Shown here in pieces: positions 56,965 to 64,000 of a stretch of DNA of 64,000 bases (the stretch's first letter is position 1; every line of letters starts with the position of its first letter). A program made the position numbers and the translations under genes. This stretch comes from Sphingomonas aerophila (GTDB lineage Bacteria > Pseudomonadota > Alphaproteobacteria > Sphingomonadales > Sphingomonadaceae): contig NZ_JACIJK010000008.1 in assembly GCF_014199305.1 (NCBI RefSeq), positions 148,870 to 212,869 on the forward strand, given 5' to 3'. The notes beneath the pieces were generated by a model that had not been told where the DNA came from, did no database searches, and was given only the letters and a program-made list of their open reading frames with translations.

Positions 56965-58017
56965 ATGGAATTGTCTTTTTTCGTCGAAGAGGAGCAAGAC
57001 AGTCTTCGCGTCACTAGGATGATCCTTCACGTCATCGGCCGACAGGACGAGGCATTCGCCCCGGAGCCTGAGGTGCCGGTTCAGGAGGAGGCATTCTTCC
57101 GGCTAAGGATTCTCGATGAAGCTGCCGATGCGGTGCATCGGTTCGAGGACACGTCAATGGTCCGCCCCATCCTCGAGAAGATGGCCCGTGGCGCCGTGAC
57201 GTTCGAGGCAGGCGGTCAGGAGCTCGCGCAGCTTTTCGCTCGGGATCACGTTCGTCAGGCTGCAAGCGGCGCCTTTTTCGTGTTCCAACTCGATGCCGGA
57301 CCGAACACGCGCTTTTATGCGATGATCAAATACGACTACCGTGAGGTCGTGGAATTGTCGCAACAGGACGGCCGCAGCGTTCTGCGGGCCATCGTGCAGG
57401 CATTTGTGAAGGAGCGGAAAGCGATGCAGAAGATCTGCATTGTCCGCCTCATCGACGGAACGGCACAGCCGATGGTGTCCGCTTCGGACCGGATGCATCA
57501 AGCGCCCGATCTCACAGACTACTTCGCCCGATACCTAGGCGTCTCACGTGACAAGACGGACGCCGAGCTGAGCGATCGGCTTCACGAAGCGATGCGGGCG
57601 GCTCTCCGGGACGTGGCCGACGATCTGCCGCCTGGCGGTGTCGGGGCAGCGCTTCGCCGCATGAAGCAGTCGCTGCAGGCGCGGACGCCCGTCACCAACG
57701 ATGATGTCGTCGACGCCGCATTGCACGCGGCGGATAGACCCGCCGATGAGCGGGCCGTCGCCCGGATTGAGCGGAAGACGAGAATGCATCTTCGCCGCCA
57801 GGGTCTGGAGGAGGTAGCGTTCGCACCAGAGGGAAGGATCTTTCAGCTCCGCCCGCGTGAGTTCGTGCGGACCGCCGAGGAGGTGCGGATCGAGTACCCG
57901 GCGGAGCAGCTGAACCAGAACGTCACCAGGGTGGAACGTGACGGTGTGACGACGTTCACCGTCACTACACGACATATCGTAGAAGATGGCACCCTTGCGA
58001 TCAGAACTCGCCAATAG
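56965..58017 (+). CDS. NdpA/YejK-like nucleoid-associated protein homologue
   Basis: The 350-residue protein looks like a distant NdpA/YejK: SGAFFVFQLDAGPNTRFYAMIKYDYREVVEL is the central beta core, LTDYFARYLGVSRDKTDAELSDRLHEAM matches the conserved ADFFxxFLG helical part, and the final VRIEYPAEQLNQNVTRVERDG segment resembles the C-terminal strands. YejK itself coats the nucleoid, and relatives occur near phage-defence and mobile genes. It is the first gene of a pair; the downstream frame overlaps it by 32 bases. The similarity is read by eye and should be confirmed. Confidence 0.6.
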   Translation: MELSFFVEEEQDSLRVTRMILHVIGRQDEAFAPEPEVPVQEEAFFRLRILDEAADAVHRFEDTSMVRPILEKMARGAVTFEAGGQELAQLFARDHVRQAASGAFFVFQLDAGPNTRFYAMIKYDYREVVELSQQDGRSVLRAIVQAFVKERKAMQKICIVRLIDGTAQPMVSASDRMHQAPDLTDYFARYLGVSRDKTDAELSDRLHEAMRAALRDVADDLPPGGVGAALRRMKQSLQARTPVTNDDVVDAALHAADRPADERAVARIERKTRMHLRRQGLEEVAFAPEGRIFQLRPREFVRTAEEVRIEYPAEQLNQNVTRVERDGVTTFTVTTRHIVEDGTLAIRTRQ

Positions 58018-59293
58018 GGTAGACGCCCTCGCGAAGGCCGGGCATGCCACGGTCAGCGAAACGCGGATGCAGCTGGCGCTGTATCAGCTCGGGGGTGCCG
58101 ACGCTTTCGCGCTTCTGCCACTGCTGAACTCCGCGGGGTTCGCTATCTCCCGCATCGCCGACGAAGGTGGCGATCTTCGCGTCGAAGAGTTGGACGGTGA
58201 AGCAGTCGGGATTGAGCTGGTAGCGTCGAAGCCGGCAGTGCCGGACGGCATCTATCCAGTGCTTACCCGTGTCGGTTTCGATGAGATACGTGCGCGGGCT
58301 CCTGCCGAACCGATTATCTGGGTGCACGGGCTTGAGCGCGTCATCGACACGGTGGCGGTCAGCTGGCGCCCTTGGGATGATGCGGGCGACTTCCGGCCGG
58401 AGTCTGTGACCGAACCGTCCCGGGTGGTTAGAATTCTGGGATCTGGCGATCCGCTCGAGTCCGTCGGAAGGTGGCTGCTGCGCGATCCTGACACCGACGT
58501 GTCTGGCTCGCTTTTGTCCCCTTGGCGTTCCGACGCGGCCAGGGCTCTCTCACGGGCATTGGCGCAGGAGGTCGAAACGGATGGCCGGCTGCTGTTCCGC
58601 GGGCCGCCGACCACGCGGTTCGCGAACGATGGCGCGGAGCGCGTGGACGTGCAGTCTTTCTCTTCGCTTCAACGGGCCGCTGGATGGGTTTACGAGAGCT
58701 CCCGTGAACTCGAGAACCGCCACGGGCTGCTTGCTGCCGAGGTGGCTCGGACGTCGATGCGCGACGGAGATCTCCCGATCCTGGCTGCGCTCATGCCCAG
58801 CGCTCTCGAGGGCGCGCGGATTGCGTATGGGTTTGGCGTCTCACAGCAGAGCCGCGACGCGCTCAAGACGCTCAGCGACCTTCGCAAGGCGGTGTCTGAC
58901 GAGACGGCCAGACTGTCCGACGCGACCCGGGCGATGGTCGCTGCGGTCACCACGTCGGCAGTCGGGAACGTCGGCCTGATCATCGCCAGGGTGACCCTCA
59001 GCAAGGATGCGAGGTTCGTCGCGCCGGCCGCGGTTGCCATTGGCATCGCTCTGGCGATCTACGTCGGCGTCGTCATCTGGTCCGGATGGCACTTTCTAAC
59101 CATCCAGCAGGACCTACGGCGCGATTGGCGCGATCGACTCTACAGGTTCCTCGCTGAAGACGAGTACCAACGGATGGTGGCCGACCCCGTCAAGGCAGCC
59201 GAACGGGGTTTCGAGCGGGCGTCCTTTTGCAGCGGGGTTATCGCTGTTCTTCTCTTGGCCGCCATCGGTCTTGTCACGTTCTTGTCGAAGTAG
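57986..59293 (+). CDS. Unknown protein with three C-terminal membrane helices
   Basis: The 435-residue protein has a soluble region (residues 1-310) I cannot assign, containing IIWVHGLERVIDTVAVSWRPW, ILGSGDPLESVGRWLLRDP and a GRLLFRGPPTTRF segment. Hydrophobic helices follow at about 315-337, 344-368 and 412-432, separated by a basic, charged stretch (QQDLRRDWRDRLYRFLAEDEY). Its start lies 32 bases inside the NdpA-like gene, and the only other in-frame ATG is at residue 28, so translation is coupled. A soluble sensor linked to a membrane effector would fit the layout; this is inference. Confidence 0.75.
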   Translation: MAPLRSELANRVDALAKAGHATVSETRMQLALYQLGGADAFALLPLLNSAGFAISRIADEGGDLRVEELDGEAVGIELVASKPAVPDGIYPVLTRVGFDEIRARAPAEPIIWVHGLERVIDTVAVSWRPWDDAGDFRPESVTEPSRVVRILGSGDPLESVGRWLLRDPDTDVSGSLLSPWRSDAARALSRALAQEVETDGRLLFRGPPTTRFANDGAERVDVQSFSSLQRAAGWVYESSRELENRHGLLAAEVARTSMRDGDLPILAALMPSALEGARIAYGFGVSQQSRDALKTLSDLRKAVSDETARLSDATRAMVAAVTTSAVGNVGLIIARVTLSKDARFVAPAAVAIGIALAIYVGVVIWSGWHFLTIQQDLRRDWRDRLYRFLAEDEYQRMVADPVKAAERGFERASFCSGVIAVLLLAAIGLVTFLSK

Positions 59294-59333
59294 CTCACCA
59301 GAACTCAGCCGGCGTTCTCCGCCGTGACCTGGG

Positions 59334-59580
59334 ATGCATCGTCGCTCGCGACCATTCTCGCGCCAGCCAGTACCTCCGGTTCGTGATGAAAGCGGGAGCG
59401 TGGCTGGCGTCCTGTGGACCTTGAAGGAGACCACTGCGCAAGTCCGGGCAGAGCTCTCTCTCCGCGAAAGTGAAACGCGGCACCGCCTGCTGATCGAGAG
59501 TTGGGCGCAGGCGGTGTGGGAAGTTGACGCCGAAGGTGTCGTAGTTGCCGATAGTCCCAGTTGGCGAGCTTATAGCAAAG
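59334..59580 (+). pseudogene. PAS-domain sensor fragment, degraded
   Basis: A frame here encodes VRDESGSVAGVLWTLKETTAQV followed by ETRHRLLIESWAQAVWEVDAEG and SPSWRAYS, which is the end of one PAS/PAC unit and the start of another, as in PAS-HWE sensor kinases. It has no preceding domain, runs out of homology after about residue 80 and stops at 59654. It appears to be a remnant of a larger sensor gene. Confidence 0.65.
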
Positions 59581-59711
59581 ACGGACCGCGCAAGGCCTCG
59601 GCGCAGTGTCAGCCTAGTCGCGACTGCGCAGGCCAGATCGGCGACTTCACCTGAACGGACGAGTCTCAGCCGACGCTCTCGACATGGCTTCACATTGGTG
59701 AAGTCTGGTGC

Positions 59712-60200
59712 TTGGACGCCAGCTACACGCATGTTTTCGCCCGACCGGCACAAGCGGGAGAAGGACCGATCGCGCAATTGGAACTGGAGATCACAGAAAC
59801 GACGGTTCTGCGGCACGACAGCCAGTCCACCAAGGCGCTGAAGAGATTGAAGGGGGCAGGGGTTGGCATTGCCTTTGATGATTTCGGTACCGGATTTGCC
59901 TCTCTCAGCCTGCTGCAAAAATATCCTCTAACGCGGCTGAAGATCGATCGTAGTTTCATCTCGCGTATCGATCGTAAGGCTGGCGACGCAGCTATCGTCG
60001 AAGCGGTGATCAGGATGGCAACAAGCCTCAGGCTTAGCGTGATCGCCGAAGGTGTTGAAAATGCTGAGCAGGAAGCGGCGTTGATCGAGCTCGGCTGTCT
60101 CGAAGCACAGGGGTACCGTTACGGGCGCCCCATGCCTGCATCTGATATCGTAGGCCGTTACTTATCTTCACCAGGAACCTCTCTTCGGAGCAGTGGCTGA
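59712..60200 (+). pseudogene. C-terminal half of an EAL phosphodiesterase, degraded
   Basis: The frame begins homology at LELEITETTVL (the ELEITE motif) and continues through FDDFGTGFASLSLLQKYPLTRLKIDRSFI, VIAEGVE and QGYRYGRPMPA, the second half of a cyclic-di-GMP phosphodiesterase. The E-A-L motif and the N-terminal half of the barrel are missing, so no catalysis is possible. With the PAS fragment before it, it may come from one original PAS-GGDEF-EAL gene. Confidence 0.75.
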
Positions 60201-60260
60201 AGCCTATGGCCTGACGTACCGAGGATCTCGTGGCCTAACACGTAAGCTCGGCCGAATGCC

Positions 60261-61406
60261 TTAGATCTCGATCTTAGCACGTAGGCCAGCGACCACGACT
60301 GGCTCGCGCCCGCGGTCGCCATCCGCGTCTAGCACGAGCTGCAGATCGGGCTGAATGGTCACGTGGCTCGACAGCCGATCCGAGTAAGTAATCTCGAGTG
60401 CGCTCTCTGCATGAGCAGGATCGACCCGCTCATCGCGAAGGTTCTTACGCCAGTCCGCGGCGAGATAGGCTTGATTGACGCCCAACGAGAACTGGCTGTC
60501 AGGGCGGCCGGTCACGGCCGGGCTCAGCAGCACACCTGCCTGCCAGCCGCCATGAAATGGGGTGGTATGCCCATCCGAGATTCCAACTCGGACAAACCCG
60601 CTTAGCGCCTCAGCCAAAGGGGCCTCGACCGTCAGGTACGCGCCATGCGCGCTGCGGGAACGGGGGGCGCCGGATGCGTCTGTGGCGCGGACATCCTCTT
60701 GACCAAGTGTGTAGGTCCACATCCCGAGAGCGATCCTGCCCCTTCCTTCCTTCTCGACACCGACTTCGCCAATCAGCAGTGCGCCATCATCGAAGGTCAG
60801 GTTGACGCCGTGCGGATCGCCAAGGGTGCCAGCACTCGCATTCAATACCGCAGCACGCGCGAAGCCAGTCTCGCCAACCCGCTGATCGATACGCACAGCG
60901 AGCGCAGTCGACGGGAAGATGGACGGGCCATTTGGCCCCGTCGCGGCGATCTCAGATCCGACGCCAAAGGCGGGTGCAATCAGGAGACCAGAAGCGTCGT
61001 TCTGGTAGAACTCGCTGTTCAGATCATAGAGGCCGGCGCGGACCGAAGTGTGCTCGCCGAGTTTCTGCTCGAACCATGCTTCAAATAGGCGAAAGCGATG
61101 GCTCTCAACCTCGATATTGTTGACGCCCTGTAGGGTTGCCGCCCTGTTATTTGGCTGGCCGCCCAGATTGTTTAGCAGGTGAACGTGCAGCGTCCCGCCC
61201 GTCCAACCAATCAGCGGCTCAAGTTCGGCTGTTCCTGTCAGGTCGAGGTTATCCAGATAGTAGATCTGCTCGCCGCGATCCGCGGATCCAACCCCTACGA
61301 CATCGACCTTGTGTGTCAGGTCGAGCTGCACAGGATCTTCTGCAAATGCCGGCATAGAGGTGAGCACCTGCAATGCTCCCACCGCTGCAAGTACTCGGTA
61401 GTTCAT
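60261..61406 (-). CDS. Carbohydrate-selective porin, OprB family
   Basis: The 381-residue protein has a signal peptide (VGALQVLTSMPAFAED) and a beta-barrel pattern with alternating aromatic strands. RLFEAWFEQKLGEHTSVRAGLYDLNSEF, QAGVLLSPAVTGRPDSQFSLGVNQAYL and the terminal VVAGLRAKIEI are typical of OprB-like porins. It should form an outer-membrane channel for sugars. It is divergent from the chemoreceptor gene. Confidence 0.83.
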   Translation of the reverse strand: MNYRVLAAVGALQVLTSMPAFAEDPVQLDLTHKVDVVGVGSADRGEQIYYLDNLDLTGTAELEPLIGWTGGTLHVHLLNNLGGQPNNRAATLQGVNNIEVESHRFRLFEAWFEQKLGEHTSVRAGLYDLNSEFYQNDASGLLIAPAFGVGSEIAATGPNGPSIFPSTALAVRIDQRVGETGFARAAVLNASAGTLGDPHGVNLTFDDGALLIGEVGVEKEGRGRIALGMWTYTLGQEDVRATDASGAPRSRSAHGAYLTVEAPLAEALSGFVRVGISDGHTTPFHGGWQAGVLLSPAVTGRPDSQFSLGVNQAYLAADWRKNLRDERVDPAHAESALEITYSDRLSSHVTIQPDLQLVLDADGDRGREPVVVAGLRAKIEI

Positions 61407-61509
61407 CCTGTTGCCCTCTCCCGTCGAAGGCGACTTTTACAGGCCATTCCTGAAGATCGATCTAACAGCGTCCTATAATGCTGCTGAGAGTATCGTGGAG
61501 AGAACCGAC

Positions 61510-63360
61510 GTGAGCACGACATCGCTGGACAAAGCTGCCCGCAAGGCAAGTATGGCGATCGTGGGGTTGGTGGTGTTGTGCGGCGGAGCCGGCGTCTGGT
61601 CGACGTGGCAGCAGAGCGCAGCGCTGCGTGATCAGCAGGAAGCCTCCGAGCTTCTCCGAAATCACATGAACGCCGACATGATGCACGACGCCATTCGTGC
61701 GGACGTGCTGGCGGCGCTTCAGGCGCGCGACCCGAAAAGCGGCCTCGTCATCGCCGATGTGCGTAAGGACCTCACCGAGCATGCAAAGTCGCTGAAGGTG
61801 AACGTCGACACTGATGTCGCCTTCAAGAGCTCGCCCGAGGTCTCGGCCGCGACCTCCAAACTCGTACAGGGAGTCGACAGCTACGTTCGAGAGGCGGAGC
61901 AGATTTCTGAGCTCGCCGCTAACAATCCAAACGCCGCGGACGCTGAACTCAAGGACTTTGTACGCGAATTCCACGTCCTTGAGGGCACGATGGAGTCCGC
62001 GAGCGACGCCATCAGCGCATACTCGCTGACCGTGTCTGGTTCTGCGGAATCGCTTGGCAGGATCGCAATGGCTGTGCTGCTGCTGACATTGGCTGCAGCC
62101 GTCGGCGGAGCGTTGTTCCTGGCCCGCCAGGTGCGCTCGCATCTGGTCAAGCCGTTGCTCGACCTGGTCTCCTCGGTCGGGAAGCTTGCTGCCGGGGACC
62201 GCTCGACAACCGTGGGTCTGACCGACCGCCGCGACGAACTGGGTGCCCTTGCGGGTGCTATCGAAAGCTTTCGTGGCCAGCTCAACGCGGCCGAGGCAGC
62301 CAAGGACGCACAGGCGCGCCTGATTGTTGACAGCATCGGCAACGGGCTCAGCGCACTTGCGGCGGGCGACCTGACCGTCTCGGTGAACGCCGAGCTTGCA
62401 GTGCCGTTTGACACGCTCAAGACGAACTTCAACGCGGCACTCGCGGGTTTGCGCGAGTTGATTGGCTCGGTAACGGACAGCGCCCACTCGATCCGGACGG
62501 GCTCGAGCGAGATTGCGCAGGCCTCTGAGGACCTTGCGCGACGGACCGAAAGCAATGCGGCCTCGCTCGAACAGACATCGGCTGCAATCGCGCAGATCGA
62601 CGGTCGCCTTCGAGCATCCGCGAATGCCGCAACACAGACCGTCACCCGGGCAGACGGGGCAATGGGAACCGTTTCGGACGGGCGCGAGCTCGCTAGCGGC
62701 GCGATGGCAGCAATGAACCGCGTTGCCGAGAGTGCCAAGGGTATCGACAGCGTGATCGAAGGGCTCGACAAGATCGCTTTTCAGACCCGTGTGTTGGCAA
62801 TGAACGCTGCGGTCGAGGCTGGGCGCGCTGGCGAGGCGGGGCGCGGCTTTGCGGTCGTTGCGGACCTGGTGGGTGCGCTGGCCATGCGTTCGGAAGAAGA
62901 AGCCAAGCGCGCTCGCGAGCAGCTGACTGCTACCAGCACTGACGTCGTGGCCGCGGTTGGCGCGGTAGAGAAGGTGGACGATGCGCTTTCGCGTATCTCG
63001 AGCGACGTCGCCCAGGTTCATGAGCTGCTTGGCCAGATGGCCACCGATAACCAGGCCCAGTCATCCGCGATTACCCAGATTGCAGCCGCGATTGGCACCA
63101 TGGACCACGCCACCCAGCAGAATGCCGCAATGGTGGAGGAAACCTCAGCAGCCGCTCGCAATCTGTCTGGCGAGGTACAAGCGCTGAGTGAGCAGGCCGG
63201 GCGCTTTCGCGTCGATACAGCCGGAGGCGCCAATCTGAAGGATCGGGCCAAGGCTTCGGCGTATGTCTCGCCGGTCAAGCCGCTTCCAGCTGCCGCCATC
63301 ACAGCGCTGACCAGGCCTACGCATCCTCCTACCGCGGACGAGGGTTGGAACGCCTTCTAA
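61510..63360 (+). CDS. Methyl-accepting chemotaxis protein
   Basis: From the GTG at 61510 the protein has 616 residues. A first membrane helix lies at about 14-30, a periplasmic helical sensor region continues to about 180, a second helix lies at 186-210, and the HAMP domain (LVKPLLDLVSSVGKLAAGD) and signalling coiled coil follow. The hairpin tip is KIAFQTRVLAMNAAVEAGRAGEAGRGFAVVADL. The C-terminal DEGWNAF carries the W-x-x-F tether for CheR/CheB. A GGAGAGA ribosome binding site precedes the GTG; a TTG frame start at 61411 is less likely. Confidence 0.9.
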   Translation: MSTTSLDKAARKASMAIVGLVVLCGGAGVWSTWQQSAALRDQQEASELLRNHMNADMMHDAIRADVLAALQARDPKSGLVIADVRKDLTEHAKSLKVNVDTDVAFKSSPEVSAATSKLVQGVDSYVREAEQISELAANNPNAADAELKDFVREFHVLEGTMESASDAISAYSLTVSGSAESLGRIAMAVLLLTLAAAVGGALFLARQVRSHLVKPLLDLVSSVGKLAAGDRSTTVGLTDRRDELGALAGAIESFRGQLNAAEAAKDAQARLIVDSIGNGLSALAAGDLTVSVNAELAVPFDTLKTNFNAALAGLRELIGSVTDSAHSIRTGSSEIAQASEDLARRTESNAASLEQTSAAIAQIDGRLRASANAATQTVTRADGAMGTVSDGRELASGAMAAMNRVAESAKGIDSVIEGLDKIAFQTRVLAMNAAVEAGRAGEAGRGFAVVADLVGALAMRSEEEAKRAREQLTATSTDVVAAVGAVEKVDDALSRISSDVAQVHELLGQMATDNQAQSSAITQIAAAIGTMDHATQQNAAMVEETSAAARNLSGEVQALSEQAGRFRVDTAGGANLKDRAKASAYVSPVKPLPAAAITALTRPTHPPTADEGWNAF

Positions 63361-63758
63361 GCGTTTCGTCAGCATCGCGGGCCAGAGGAGAAGCTGGGAC
63401 AATCCGGCCTGCCCGAGGCTCGCACTTCCTAGCGGTCCGATACGCACCACGGGCGAGATCATCGAGCGCGCCGCAACGCTCACCAAGCTCTATGACTAAC
63501 CCCTGACGCATGGCGCTCCCCGCTTCGGTTCGGAACCTCCCGATGTAAGGCCGAGAGCCTAGCGCCTACTAAGCGCCCAGGTTCGCCGGCTTGCTTTCAG
63601 CCTGACGCGGACGGCGTGGCGGTCCCCGCGCCGGCAGCTCCTGCGCGCAAGAGCCACTCGCACATTGATTAAGTGTGATCTCGTTAACTTCTCGACGGCA
63701 AACCGGCCTGATCGAAGCTCAGCAGTTTGCTCCGCTTCGCTGGTTGGGGAACCAGAAG
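63361..63758. other. 398-base region without an intact gene
   Basis: No complete reading frame here looks real. A short plus-strand piece at about 63430-63500 reads RTTGEIIERAATLTKLYD followed by TAA and looks like the tail of a lost protein. The rest gives no recognisable family, repeat or terminator. The last part should contain the start signals of the sigma-like gene. Confidence 0.4.
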
Positions 63759-64000
63759 ATGTCGAAGACCACTGTTGCATTGGAAGCTGCTGTCGCCGTC
63801 GTGATCGAGAACACGCCCACGGACGACATTCGTCAGACAGCTCGTCAGCGCGCCAACGCGGACAAGGCCTTTGCCCACATCCTGAAGCTCATCGGGCCGC
63901 GCATCCGCCACTTCATCCGCCAGTACGGCCTTGCCGCTCACTGGGAGGACGCCGAGCAGTGCTGCGCGATTGGCGTGCATCGTGCCATCCAGGCCTATGA
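63759..64000 (+). CDS. Sigma-70-like factor, N-terminus, cut by the window edge
   Basis: The first 80 codons from the ATG at 63759 are open. Helical segments AFAHILKLIGPRIRHFIRQYG and HWEDAEQCCAIGVHRAIQAY resemble sigma region 2, in which the second segment is normally the D-E-A-x-Q-x-A/G-x-x-A helix that binds core polymerase. Region 4 lies outside the window. Lack of the rest makes this a provisional call. Confidence 0.55.
   Translation, partial: MSKTTVALEAAVAVVIENTPTDDIRQTARQRANADKAFAHILKLIGPRIRHFIRQYGLAAHWEDAEQCCAIGVHRAIQAY

Larger units (their letters stand above)
52065..59293. mobile_element. Probable integrative element at tRNA-Gln (left part)
   Basis: A tyrosine integrase starts 101 bases after a tRNA gene and is followed by genes unlike the metabolic backbone: an exonuclease, a sensor kinase, an unknown protein, an NdpA-like protein and a membrane protein. 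This is the usual layout of a tRNA-targeted integrative element. No duplicate of the tRNA 3' end was noticed to the right, so the end given is only the last gene that looks like intact cargo; the element may extend past the window or be degraded. Confidence 0.5.

Noticed and set aside
57986..58017. The 32-base overlap in the island pair taken as a frameshift in one gene
   Set aside because: The upstream protein ends normally after its C-terminal strands, and the downstream protein has its own ATG and a different, soluble-plus-membrane architecture.
62760..62900. Unusual chemoreceptor tip (QTRVLAMN in place of QTNLLALN)
   Set aside because: I recall the same variant in other sphingomonad receptors, so it is probably a lineage feature rather than a defect.
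52065..64000. Search for the right attachment site of the island
   Set aside because: No copy of the tRNA-Gln 3' segment around GGTTCGAATCC was noticed up to the window end, so no boundary is claimed.

Overview
The window is GC-rich chromosomal DNA from an alphaproteobacterium, most probably a Sphingomonas-like member of the Sphingomonadaceae. Pointers are a methionine synthase split into two proteins, an S9 protein with a long N-terminal extension, CtaA, the aspartate/glutamate leucyltransferase Bpt, the dxs-tlyA neighbourhood, HWE-type histidine kinases, a PafA-type alkaline phosphatase and UbiK. No rRNA genes, CRISPR arrays or complete insertion sequences were seen. All calls rest on reading the sequence; no database search was run.

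Layout. 1-4419: minus-strand genes for sugar/nucleotide chemistry (GNAT protein, nucleotidyltransferase, glycosyltransferase, aldo/keto reductase) and two small lipoproteins. 4507-10277: a methionine/SAM-cycle operon made of a SahR-type ArsR-methyltransferase repressor, metF and both halves of metH, with a perfect 20-bp palindrome just ahead of the first start codon. 10394-24304: envelope and metabolic genes (beta-helix protein, PafA-like phosphatase, DsbD, an ATP-grasp/alpha-E/transglutaminase operon, bpt, ilvA, an amidohydrolase, an amino-acid permease). 24312-27412: DUF2147 protein and aconitase. 27635-30744: rpsM-rpsK-rpoA-rplQ, with hairpin-rich spacers. 30853-41391: guaA, a cyclophilin, a cupin, tRNA-Pro(CGG), lepA, a diiron-oxidase-like enzyme with a 32-residue ORF directly ahead of it, and modABC. 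41598-52002: rplM-rpsI, ctaA, a Fur-family regulator, dxs, tlyA, tspO, ubiK, a YbjN-domain gene with proC, a MarR regulator and ilvE.

From 52065 the content becomes accessory. A tRNA-Gln(TTG) gene is followed at once by a 642-residue tyrosine integrase, the usual arrangement of an integrative element. Its apparent cargo is a minus-strand trio (DEDDh exonuclease, PAS/HWE histidine kinase, unknown helical protein) facing a plus-strand pair (NdpA/YejK-like protein and a protein with three C-terminal membrane helices) across a 160-bp divergent region. After these come decayed PAS and EAL fragments, an OprB-like porin, a chemoreceptor and the start of a sigma-factor-like gene. No second attachment site was recognised, so the right boundary is open.

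The best candidates for something undescribed are the NdpA-like/membrane-protein pair in the island, the small peptide plus haem-oxygenase-like diiron enzyme at 37455-38458, and the series of perfect hairpins in every spacer of the rpsM-rplQ operon.
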